From Ianthella basta (lineage: Eukaryota; Porifera; Demospongiae; Verongiida; Ianthellidae), in NCBI GenBank assembly GCA_964019415.1, contig OZ025888.1:4903036-4967035 (forward strand): DNA of 64,000 nt, written 5' to 3'. Every line of letters begins with the position of its first letter. Within the stretch, counting starts at the first letter, position 1. Shown in pieces: positions 54,941 through 64,000 of this stretch. Position numbers and translations under genes: made by a program. Below the pieces are notes generated by a model that was not told the origin of the DNA, did no database searches, and saw only the letters and a list, made by a program, of their open reading frames with translations.

Positions 54941-57900
54941 ATGAGGAACTGTAATTGGAGGAAGGCAATTGCCCTTCTGGCAATATTGTACCTCTTTGTG
55001 GGTATATCACCCTGGGTGATTGCTGCTGAGATGTTTGATTTCCCTTTGTGAGTGAATTGCCAGCCATACTGTTGTCCAATGCAGTACATAACATGCTACA
55101 ATACAGCACATGCAGTTGGCTATACTCATTATTTGTAGCATGCATACTTGAATTATGCCCCTTATTCATACATGCAGGGCTTTATGCATACTGTGGGCAG
55201 TCCTTGTCTATCAGCTAACACCTCCAATCTGTGTGGTTGTGGTGTCCATGTTGTTGCCATGTGTAGCAGATGAAATATTGCGCCACAAAGAAGCCCATTG
55301 GTAAGATACCAGCAACTGGAATGTATGCTCCTATACGCATGCGAGTCATAGCATGTAGTGTTCGATTAATGTGTGTTCCATAATCTGTTAGGGCACTATT
55401 TGCTCTGGTGATGTGTTGTGCTTTGCAGCACATGCGAAGTCACTTGAAGTGGGCCCAGAAAAGCTTCTACATTTATCAGAAGTGGATCCGGAGGTACATA
55501 TACTGAGCTGTGTAAAATTAAATGTGCATGTACTATATAATAGCTATTGGTATGTATGATTGTATGTATGCATGTATATTTACAAATGTATGCATGCATA
55601 GATTGCACAATGTTAAGTGAATGTTCTATGTACATATTCAGAATTCCAAAGTACCGTTACGAGAGGTGCCATTATGGTGGTGGCCAGTCCACATCTGCAT
55701 CTGCGGATGAGGATGACAAGAGTGAACATGACGTGGCCAGCAAAAGACGCATGGCTGCCCCTCATGCCATTGGTGATGCAACATACACTGAGCTGGTGAA
55801 GATGCTGAAAAGTGAGTCAAGTGTTTCATTTCGTGATATGACATTGCCCGCAAAAAGTGCTTATAGGTTGTTGCATAGGCATAAAAATCAATTGGTTGTG
55901 GATACGGTTTTTGACCCCCTTGAGGGAAGTGAGAGAGAGAGGGTTTGTTACATTCCTGCATGTGACCCTACACGAAAGCTAATCCTACTTTGACACAGTG
56001 AGGTGGACAGAGCCATTAACTTGTACTATGAGAGATCCAAAGGCGATGGAGCTAGAAAGCTGTACAAAACCATAACACAGGTATTTTGCGGTGTAAGTGA
56101 ACGGAAGATTCAAGCTGCCTTGAATCGTTCCGCTAAGCGTCAGGAATTGAAACCCACATTCAGCAATAAGTCCCCTTTGAAACCAGTACAAGCATCTAGT
56201 GCATGGCAACAGGTACAGGCTGATCTAGTGAGCATGGAGCACATGCCTGGCACTGTTGGGGAAACAACATACAAGTATGTTCTATCTGTCATAGACGTAT
56301 TCAGCCGCTTCCTAATTCTAAGACCAGTTACCTCTAAATCAGCATCAGAGATAGCTGACATTTTGACGGGGATTTTCGCAGAACATGGGGCACCACAGAG
56401 ATTTCAAACTGATCAGGGTACTGAGTTCAAAGGAGCAGTTGAAGCCTTGATGTCCAAGTTGAAGGTACATATAATCAGGTCTAGGCCATATCACCCACAG
56501 TCTCAAGGTAAAGATGAACGTTCGCACCGAACATGGAAAGACTACCTTTCACATGACCTCAAAGAAGACCCACAAACTAATTGGGTTACAAATTTACCAG
56601 TGTACATGTCACTGTACAATGCATCTCCTCACAGTGCCATTGGACATAAAACACCATTTGAAGTGCACTTCGGCCGAACACCACTAACTGTTACGAAGCC
56701 ACTTCTATCTGACCCTAGAGGATCAAATAGTGATGACAGCGAATCTCATGATTCAGACCTTCCTGACTATTTCAGTGGTGTTCGTACTGAAGCTAAGAAA
56801 AGCTCTGAAAGAGCAGCTACATTGATGATTCAACAGCAACTAACCCTTAACCCACCTAGTTTGTATGACATTGGGGATGGTGTAGTAGTACGACTGCCAC
56901 TAGAACAAAGGAAGAAGAAATCAAAGAAGATAAGGAGAATGGTGTACAAGGGTATTGTAGTAAAAGCAGATCATGACAAACATATGTACATTGTCACATA
57001 CGAGGACGCTGGACAGTATAGGACTGGACAATTTTCAGTAGGAGACATGACCTCAGAATCATTAACAGTGGAAAAACAGCGGACCAAAGCTGCTGTTGCA
57101 CGGCCAAAACAGTTGAAAAAAACAAATGCCTCCAAAACCAAATCAAAACGTCGGCAGAAGTCCAGACTGCCCACTCAAACTACCTCTCAGACTGATTCAA
57201 CAATGTTTAAGGTAAAAACCAGGTTTGCCACCTATGACTTCAGATATTCTGATTTACGTACAATCACAACCCACAATGCATGGTTAAGTGATGCCAATGT
57301 AAGTACTTTCATATACTTGTTGCGTAATCACAAGAACTATGCCACATCCCCAGTGAACATACTCCCTGTTGAATTCTATGAAGCCGTCAGAGGTGACTTG
57401 AAGTCTACAGCTGACGCACTCTGGCAAGACTACTTGGTCACAGAAAAGTGCCAGTCTCCTGCAGCTACTGGTAACTGCCAGTTGCTATGCATTCCCATAC
57501 TAGAAAGCAGTCACTTTTTCGTCATTGTGGTTGATGTCATTAAGCACACAATGGAAATACTGGACTCCCGGCAAAGCTCTGATAGGAGTGATAAATATTT
57601 AATGGCAACATCGATAATTTCACAATACCTGAACAGAAAGCTGCCAGCATGTGCATATTCATACACAATCAGATCTGGTTTGCCTCAGCAGCCAAACAGT
57701 TCTGACTGTGGAGTGTTTGTATGTCGGTACCTCAATGAATTGGTCAACAGGTACTACTTCGCTTTTGACAGAGCAACCACTCATAACCGCAGGTGGTTAG
57801 CACAGTTCATGTTGGATGAAGCAATGAACCAAGCACCTACAGTGGAAATTATATCTACAGATCCAACTGGCTTGAATAGCACATCTGGTGTCACCTATCT

Positions 57901-58363
57901 CTGCACAAGTTGCTCTGTTTCAATTCCTGATGTCTTCTTTGACAAACACCAGAGCCTTTGTGCCTCCAACCCTGATGCAATTAAGAACATTGCATTTACT
58001 AGACCAAAGCAAGCATCATGCAAAATGGCACACAGTACACCAATACCAGTTGTTGATCTGACTCGGTCAGCCAATTCAAAGCCATCTGCCATTGATCTAA
58101 CATGCACTTCCCCCTCACTCAGCATGTCCAGCGATGCAGAAGGCAATCCATCTGCAGGTGTTCCTACACCACAAGGTACTAGTGACACAGCTACAGTCCA
58201 TACAGAATCTGGCCATGGCATGTCCAGTGATACAGACAAAAATGGTACCCATGGCAACAAATCTGGATCAGATTACACACCTCCTCCCTCCCCTATACTA
58301 GATATGTCAGTTCTTGATTGCCAATTAGGTTTGAAGGAGCGTGATTGGGAGATTACAAAATGA
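54941..58363 (+). CDS. Transposon fusion gene: membrane segments + integrase + Ulp1 protease (in-frame TGA)
   Basis: Exons 54941-55047, 55188-related exon at 55178-55300, 55392-55493 and 55642-58363 join in phase with GT-AG introns to 1016 codons broken by one TGA at 55991-55993. The first three exons encode hydrophobic segments (AIALLAILYLFVGISPWVIA, ICVVVVSMLLP, ALFALVMCCAL) with weak resemblance to the N-terminus of SLC13-type transporters. The long exon has an H2C2-like region, then a DDE integrase (VQADLVS, FQTDQGTEF, SQGKDERSHRTWK). A GPY/F-like domain (YDIGDGVVVRL) and a C48/Ulp1 protease follow; the latter's triad is His in SHFFVIVVD, Asp in EILDS and Cys in SSDCGVFVC. A CxxC...HxxxxC knuckle and an acidic tail end it. 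Integrase plus Ulp1 is known in Ginger1 transposases. ATG 55751 is an alternative start without the hydrophobic exons. Confidence 0.75.
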
Positions 58364-58500
58364 AGGAATTTGACAGATCAAGCGGACCTAGGTGTACTCA
58401 GTAAATCGGACCTAGGTGTAGTCCGTGATAGGTATCCTACAGAGTGAACTAAAAATAGGCTCTGTCAGTGCACTGGGCATCACAGACGAGAGCAATCGAC

Positions 58501-58914
58501 ATGGCACAATTCATCAGAAGCTTGCACTGTACGGGGACGGTCTATGTTTACAACGGAGTGGAGCCCAAGAGAAGCGAGGGAAGGAAGCGAAGCAGCGCAG
58601 AAGACAAGCCTAAGGACCTGCCAAAGTTGTGCAGGTACCAGGACCGTTGCAGAGGGGGGTGCAGCTACAAGCACCTCACACCTGAGGAGCTCAACGGAAG
58701 TAGTAGGCCGTACCGACTGTGTTGGGCTTATCCAAACTGCCACAAGCCCAACTGCAAGTTCGTGCACTGGCGGCCGACGGCGGAGGAGACGGAAGGCACC
58801 AAGAGAAGAAGGAAGGAGGAGACGGTAGATGAAGACAATGGAGAGAAGGAAGCCCAGAATGAGAGCGGCCCCCAGACGGAGAACGTAGCCGGCGGCAGTA
58901 GCCTGGAAGAATAG
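58501..58914 (+). CDS. Transposon-borne two-finger CCCH protein
   Basis: A 137-aa intronless ORF follows the transposase by 137 bp. Two CCCH-type fingers are visible: C44-x5-C50-x3-C54-x3-H58 in LCRYQDRCRGGCSYKH, and C74-x5-C80-x4-C85-x3-H89 in LCWAYPNCHKPNCKFVH. A basic linker (residues 23-40) precedes them and an acidic Glu/Lys tail follows. CCCH fingers usually bind RNA. Its place inside the TIRs suggests an accessory or captured gene of the element. The ATG at 58501 is the first that leads straight into the conserved-looking region. Confidence 0.72.
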   Translation: MAQFIRSLHCTGTVYVYNGVEPKRSEGRKRSSAEDKPKDLPKLCRYQDRCRGGCSYKHLTPEELNGSSRPYRLCWAYPNCHKPNCKFVHWRPTAEETEGTKRRRKEETVDEDNGEKEAQNESGPQTENVAGGSSLEE

Positions 58915-59104
58915 ATGTTGTAGCTCAAACAAACGGCTTTTATAAAAGCCACCACATATCAAAAGAACTCACCTTCAGCTGGCCCATCTCTAGTCCTTGC
59001 ACGAGTCACAACAAGCCGAACACGCAAGTGACGCGTTCCCAATCCATTTCCTCTCTTGCGCAACAATAGCTTCCGTTCTCCATTTGCATTAGCCAAGGGC
59101 ACAA

Positions 59105-60230
59105 TGTATTATGGCTAATGCAAATGGGGTATGGGCATACAACATCCACCCAGAAGAACCCAATTGCACTAAATGGACACAGAGTGGTCTACCATACTGA
59201 CCATGCCACCAACATGCCTACATGCAAGCTGCATCAGGTCCGTTCCCTATTTGGGTTAACTAACGCAAAAGGGGTACGGGCACACAGCACCCACCCAGAA
59301 GAACCCAAAAGCACCCAATTGCACCAAATTATCACAGAGTGGTCTACCATACTGACCATGCCACCAACATGCCTACATGCAAGCTGCATCAGGTCCGTTC
59401 CCTATTTGGGTTAACTAACGCAAAAGGGGTACGGGCACACAGCACCCACCCAGAAGAACCCAAAAGCACCCAATTGCACCAAATTATCACAGAGTGGTCT
59501 ACCATACTGACCATGCCACCAACATGCCTACATGCAAGCTGCATCAGGTCCGTTCCCTATTTGGGTTAACTAACGCAAAAGGGGTACGGGCACACAGCAC
59601 CCACCCAGAAGAACCCAAAAGCACCCAATTGCACCAAATTATCACAGAGTGGTCTACCATACTGACCATGCCACCAACATGCCTACATGCAAGCTGCATC
59701 AGGTCCGTTCCCTATTTGGGTTAGCTAATGCAAAAGGGGTACGGGCACACAGCACCCACCCAGAAGAACCCAAAAGCACCCAATTGCACCAAATTATCAC
59801 AGAGTGGTCTACCATACTGACCATGCCACCAACATGCCTACATGCAAGCTGCATCAGGTCCGTTCCCTATTTGGGTTAACTAACGCAAAAGGGGTACGGG
59901 CACACAGCACCCACCCAGAAGAACCCAAAAGCACCCAATTGCACCAAATTATCACAGAGTGGTCTACCATACTGACCATGCCACCAACATGCCTACATGC
60001 AAGCTGCATCAGGTCTGTTCCCTATTTGGGTTAGCTAATGCAAAAGGGGTACGGGCACACAGCACCCACCCACAAGAACCCAAAAGCACCCAATTGCACC
60101 AAATTATCACAGAGTGGTCTACCATACTGACCATGCCACCAACATGCCTACATGCAAGCTGCATCAGGTCCGTTCCTCATTTGGGCTAGCTAACGGAAAA
60201 GGGCCCAATTGCACTAAATGGACCCTGATC
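59105..60230. repeat. 155-bp tandem repeat of the transposon
   Basis: About seven head-to-tail units of exactly 155 bp (the motif GTGGTCTACCATACTGACC recurs at 155-bp steps from 59185) differ at only a few positions. The first and last units are variants. A single diverged unit occurs in the truncated copy at 731-1297, so the unit is an ancestral subterminal part of the element. Confidence 0.95.
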
Positions 60231-60282
60231 TTCACGAGCAACGGACAAATTGGCCTATTATACCCAGCGTGCACGTATTCAG

Positions 60283-60411
60283 GTTACGCAATTCATTGTA
60301 CCTTGCGAGTGGTATGCGACCTCTTGCCATGAATATAATTATCGCGCTATGAATATTGCGCATATAATTATTGTACCCGTTTTGGGGCTGTTCTCGTTTT
60401 GCGGCGTAACA
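60283..60411 (-). repeat. Right terminal inverted repeat
   Basis: 129 bp, the inverse of 54434-54561, ending CGGCGTAACA. Confidence 0.92.
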
Positions 60412-60809
60412 GAAGGGGTAGGAGCGGGAAGCGCCCACGCAAATAATTGCATTTTTGGATATTTTCCCACGGTAGAGACGTTACTATTTTTAGAACGACG
60501 TGCTGAAGGGTACTGTAAGGGAATCGTCTCCTGCCGCTGAACTCGTCGTATTACTGGCCGTGTAGATGGCCGCAGCTTAATAATCTGCTACGTCATTGCT
60601 CATGAGCTATTTGCCTACATTGAACAACACAGCAATGAGCCTCTTCTTCTACAAGAAAAAAATGCAGCTGCACAAATCAAAGGAGTACAAAATTATATCA
60701 TTCTTACAATATTCATATTTGCATGCACAAATCTGAACAGCATACATGGTGGAAATTATGCACTACAACTACCAGTGAAACAAAATACACACCAGTATTA
60801 GTATTATAG

Positions 60810-61979
60810 CTATGCCAATTGCTTTGATTTCATGCTCTCAAGCGTTTCCTCATACTGAACCAGTAGGTTCTTGTACTTGCGTTTAGCATGATCAAGATGA
60901 GCCTCAAACAGTTCAGCATCTTCACGTTGAAGGTGTCCAGCCATTTTCTCTGTGGATGCAGTAGCTTTGCCAACGGCTGTCTTCAGATCAATCAATTCCA
61001 GCATACATCGATCAAGAGTTTGGGTAACATTTTTCACTTTACCACCAACACCTTGCAAACCAGTAACCATTGAGTGCACACTTTTGTCATATTTCTGCTT
61101 CTCTGCTTTTTCCATAATAAGAACAGCATCTACAACTGGTTCCAACTGACGTACCTCTGTGCTTATACCAAGAAATAAGGCCACAGCTCTACATGCTCCA
61201 GCAAGGTAATAGACAGTTGTATTGTCAGTTGCAGACCACTCTGCACGTTTGGCATTCGCCCATTTATGCATGATAAACAAATATAGGTCATCTGTTGCAG
61301 ACCTGGCATTATCCACTTTCTCTTTGACAATGTCCAGTACCTCTTTAGCATCTGTGAGATCATCTATAACATAACCCAATCTCACCTCTATATCCCTATA
61401 CTTTTCTTGACGAAAGGCTGATTGGATTTCATCAAATCCGTGATCGAGCATATCTCGCATCAGATTCCTCCCATGAAGCACAAACTCATAAACACTTTCG
61501 TTAGCTTCCTTGTACAGCTTTCGGACTTTGTAGGCCTTATCGACCATGTTGTCTTGCACGCCTCCCTCCGATTGTGGCAAATCAAGGAAAGTCCGGTTAC
61601 CCATAACTCTCGCCGCGAAATCAATAATGGCGGGTAGGCTTTCGATCTCTTCAAGGCTGTTAGTATTCGCCATTAAGTCAAAGACGTGTACAAACTTAGC
61701 AACATCCTCGCTCTCCACCCAGCACTGCAGCTGCCCAATCGGGTTCCATCCAAGCCGGCGACACAGCATATTTTGAAACAGTGCAGACTGAGACAAGAGA
61801 TAAGGACAGAGATAGAGACAGAAACCCACGCCGACTAGCGTCTTCCAGTTCCAGATCCAGGAGCACCGTGTGTTACGCGGGGTATTATTTACGCTGCCGG
61901 AGGTTCGGTCCAATTGCTGCTGGGGGTCCTCATGAAATCCTTTTGGGCGTTGCCTGACTCCCCTCCCTTTCCTCGCCAT
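60810..61979 (-). CDS. Membrane-anchored helical protein (paralogue 2)
   Basis: A single-exon 389-aa paralogue of the gene at 53120-54214. The family is not recognised. Instead of a cleavable signal it has a basic N-terminus of about 45 residues and then a membrane segment (LVGVGFCLYLCPYLLSQSALF), so a type II anchor is likely. The rest is helical and charged, sharing NESVYEFVLHGRNLMRDM and the C-terminal YEETLESMKSKQLA pattern with paralogue 1. The central hydrophobic hairpin of paralogue 1 is reduced to one short hydrophobic stretch (LAGACRAVALFLGI). The ATG at 61979 has GCCATGG context. Confidence 0.75.
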   Translation of the reverse strand: MARKGRGVRQRPKGFHEDPQQQLDRTSGSVNNTPRNTRCSWIWNWKTLVGVGFCLYLCPYLLSQSALFQNMLCRRLGWNPIGQLQCWVESEDVAKFVHVFDLMANTNSLEEIESLPAIIDFAARVMGNRTFLDLPQSEGGVQDNMVDKAYKVRKLYKEANESVYEFVLHGRNLMRDMLDHGFDEIQSAFRQEKYRDIEVRLGYVIDDLTDAKEVLDIVKEKVDNARSATDDLYLFIMHKWANAKRAEWSATDNTTVYYLAGACRAVALFLGISTEVRQLEPVVDAVLIMEKAEKQKYDKSVHSMVTGLQGVGGKVKNVTQTLDRCMLELIDLKTAVGKATASTEKMAGHLQREDAELFEAHLDHAKRKYKNLLVQYEETLESMKSKQLA

Positions 61980-63313
61980 GGTTAGTGACGTAAAAATGTG
62001 ACGTAAAAATGTGACTTTGCGTATAAAATAATTATAATAAAAATGGCGAATGTTATTGATAATCTAGTCTAGTCTCGTTCCCACGGCTGTTTCGCAGTGG
62101 CAACTTAGTTTGGTGGCCGCAATTGGGAATCGGAACCAGGATTTACCATCCTTCGGAAGAGATGCGACTTTATCTGCCTTTTTCTCCGCAGACACTAAGT
62201 CAATGCAGACTTAACTCCGCACGGCTGTTTCGCGGCATTTAAATTACGGCAACTTAGTTTTGGCTTGGGAACCTGGAAGGCTCAGCGAGGCTTATCCTCA
62301 AGATACTAGAGGGTTGAAGGGTGGGCGTTTTCTCCGCGGATACTCAGTCAATGCAGACTTAACTCCGTACGGCAACAGAAATGGCAGCTGGCAAGTGAGT
62401 TTTAGCCTTTAAAGCTTATGATATACTTTCGCCGTGACAAAATTGTAGCCAAGGCTTGCATCGTTAAATCTTCTCTCAGCGCTCTACTGCCACTTTTCAT
62501 GCTATCGTGCTATACCTTGTATGAAAGCCCAATGTGTGTACAGCATGCCAGTGAAGGGCCTGTTCTACGGCGCATCGCAGATTATACGTTATGAGCGCCA
62601 GTAGCATGACACATTGTGCTACACAGTGGGCACTGTGGTCACCACATGATGCCATCTGCACGCTTGTGACTCCCAAAGTGTCAGTGCAGTGCATGTGACA
62701 AATAAGCACATGCGCTGAACTGTCAATATGCTGTTCAGTGAAATCTGTATTGGCTATTACTACATGCAGTAGAGATAGAATGCATAGCTAGTTACGTACG
62801 TAGCTACATACATGTCTCTGTTTTTTCATACTAATTAAAACTTTTGGTAGCCACCATTTAGCCATAACATGATTCTTTATATTAGTCATTAATTCAACAG
62901 ACCGCATTAGTCTGGGCACCCAATAAGAAATAAATACTAAGATATACTGCTTGTGAAGTCTTTAGCTATGCATGTGCAAAGAATGTGGTAACAGTTGGGT
63001 AAGTGAGACGGGTAACATTAGCAAAATGGGAACAATGCTAATTAATGACTTTGGCGCTTTGCATAAACAAGAAAAAATGATTACTTAAAACATGGAAGAA
63101 GAAATAGAAAAATGAACTGCTGAATCATGTGTCCTGAACAATTCGTGTATGTATGGTGTCCCTTAAACATCTGTTACAACAATTCTGTATGACTATATAC
63201 TACAAATTTGCTTAGTACAATGTTACAGGCTGTAATTATGCAAGAACTTGATAGTCTAGCTCCTGCATTATGCAACCGATCAGGTGTAATAGCTGTGATA
63301 TTAGGATCTTAAG
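61980..63313. other. Intergenic stretch with promoter-like repeats
   Basis: No gene can be supported. 62090-62372 is a diverged tandem duplication of CpG-containing sequence. A five-codon ATG frame at 62381 followed by GTGAGT could be a first exon of a plus-strand gene, but no continuation was found. The remainder is AT-rich. Confidence 0.4.
62090..62372. repeat. ~140-bp diverged tandem duplication
   Basis: The motifs CACGGCTGTTTCGC, GGCAACTTAGTTT and GTCAATGCAGACTTAACTCC each occur twice in the same order and about 130-150 bp apart. Confidence 0.75.
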
Positions 63314-64000
63314 CTACAATTTCTTCCGCTTGATCACAGTTGGCTGTAGCTGAGCCGTGCTTGGTGAGACTTGCAGTTGGTGTTGCTTCAACATGCACTT
63401 CATCTGCTTCAAGGGATTGCGTATGGCACAATAAGTTCGTTCCAAGTTATAGAAAACATTGTGAATTGACTCAGCGCCCTGCTCACCATGCAAGCCCAAG
63501 GACCAATGCCAGCGGCGCATCTGTGGCACTACATGATCCTCCAGTAGATGGAGCTTTGGTGTAATGGTGGCATCAGGGAAGGTTGCCCGGTAAAAGCAGA
63601 GAAATTCATCAACACTGGTGCCTGTAATATTTCCAAAGAATCCTGTGACTACATATTCTATATAAGGACTATAATATACTAGGTCATGTATGTGTCTGCA
63701 ACAGGGCACTTACTGCCGATTTACTGTAGATGTCATGGCAGGCAGCAAATAGGCTGAGAAGCTTTCAAAGGTTGTTTTCACTGTTTTAGCTTCTTCTTGC
63801 AGACTCCCTTGCTTGGCTGCTGTCTCCATCACTACGTCTGTTAGTATCTTGATACTGCTGGGCTACAGTTATAGCGATACATACAAGGCAACAAGCTGTC
63901 AGAAACTATGTCTCTTGTGAACTTATGGCTATATCATGACTTACTCTGAGGCACTGATGTACATGATTCCCAACAAAGCTACCTCCATGATATGCTTGCC
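63314..64000 (-). CDS. TE-associated protein, C-terminal part (partial at window edge)
   Basis: Exons in transcript order (63945-64000 open at the edge, 63714-63862, 63314-63695) agree in phase and end at TAG 63314. The product includes AYHGGSFVGNHVHQCL, ITPKLHLLEDHVVP and LGLHGEQGAESIHNVF. This combination belongs to a widespread family of uncharacterised invertebrate proteins usually linked to transposable elements. The function is unknown. The 5' part lies outside the window. Confidence 0.65.

Larger units (their letters stand above)
54434..60411 (+). mobile_element. Complete 5,978-bp Ginger-like DNA transposon
   Basis: Terminal inverted repeats of ~128 bp (TGTTACGCCGCAAAACG...) are nearly identical at both ends and flanked by the direct repeat GAAGG (54429-54433 and 60412-60416). 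The ends fit the TGTNR...YNACA rule of integrase-type Ginger elements; their usual target duplication is 4 bp, here it reads as 5. Inside are a spliced gene ending in a DDE integrase with Ulp1 protease, a CCCH zinc-finger ORF and a 155-bp tandem array next to the right TIR. A small deleted relative lies at 731-1297. The good match between the TIRs suggests recent insertion, although the main ORF carries a TGA. Confidence 0.9.

Noticed and set aside
59118..60332. Repeated 76-codon frames starting MVYHTDHATNMPT
   Set aside because: Each is one unit of the 155-bp tandem repeat read through; the stop recurs every unit and there is no domain.
54434..60411. Polinton/Maverick
   Set aside because: It has an integrase and an Ulp1-like protease but no DNA polymerase B, packaging ATPase or capsid genes; the size, TIRs and fused protease fit a Ginger-type element better.
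62381..62398. Five-codon first exon (MAAGK then GTGAGT)
   Set aside because: The start context and donor are plausible, but no continuing exon on the plus strand was found in the remaining 1.6 kb.

Overview
This is animal nuclear DNA. It holds multi-exon genes with GT-AG introns, CpG-containing promoters, abundant (CA)n microsatellites, MITEs, a LINE relic, a solo LTR and a complete TIR transposon. A DBHS-family (NONO/SFPQ/PSPC1) gene and a CHST15-like sulfotransferase point to Metazoa. The small introns, short intergenic distances and Ginger-type integrases suggest an early-branching invertebrate such as a sponge; that placement is inference.

0-11 kb: an accessory-rich left flank with a truncated Ginger-like element and a tRNA-like SINE relic. 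Next come two tandem gamma-glutamylcyclotransferase genes and Cu/Zn superoxide dismutase (all minus). SOD is divergent from POLR3F (RNA polymerase III subunit RPC6), sharing a promoter of about 400 bp that carries a miniature hairpin transposon. 11-23 kb: a complete 24-exon SMC6 gene (minus, convergent with POLR3F), an unidentified minus-strand gene with very small exons, and a decayed 5'-truncated LINE. 23-34 kb: a 30-bp minisatellite, a hammerhead-like motif, an 8-exon DBHS gene (minus), and MIX23/CCDC58 (plus) divergent from it. 34-38 kb: a single-exon sulfotransferase, a decayed copy of its 3' end and a duplicated MIX23 exon. 38-48 kb: two tandem paralogous 5-exon genes for small four-helix membrane proteins, which ORF calling misses because the exons are tiny. 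They are separated by a 767-bp (CA)n array, MITEs and a solo LTR. 48-52 kb: PIGN, the GPI ethanolamine-phosphate transferase 1, in two exons.

53-62 kb: two single-exon paralogous helical proteins (minus), one secreted-like and one membrane-anchored, flank a 5,978-bp transposon. The transposon has about 128-bp terminal inverted repeats (TGTTACG...CGTAACA) and a 5-bp target duplication (GAAGG). It carries a spliced gene whose three hydrophobic N-terminal exons join in frame to an integrase plus Ulp1-protease ORF (one in-frame TGA), a two-finger CCCH protein, and 155-bp tandem repeats. This is the most novel object in the window. The window ends inside a TE-associated gene (63.3 kb to the edge).

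The housekeeping genes serve redox and glutathione metabolism (GGCT, SOD), Pol III transcription, SMC5/6 genome stability, nuclear RNA binding, mitochondrial MIX23, and GPI-anchor or glycan modification. They look like independent neighbours sharing promoters in pairs, not one pathway. All exon models were built by eye from splice consensus, reading phase and family similarity.
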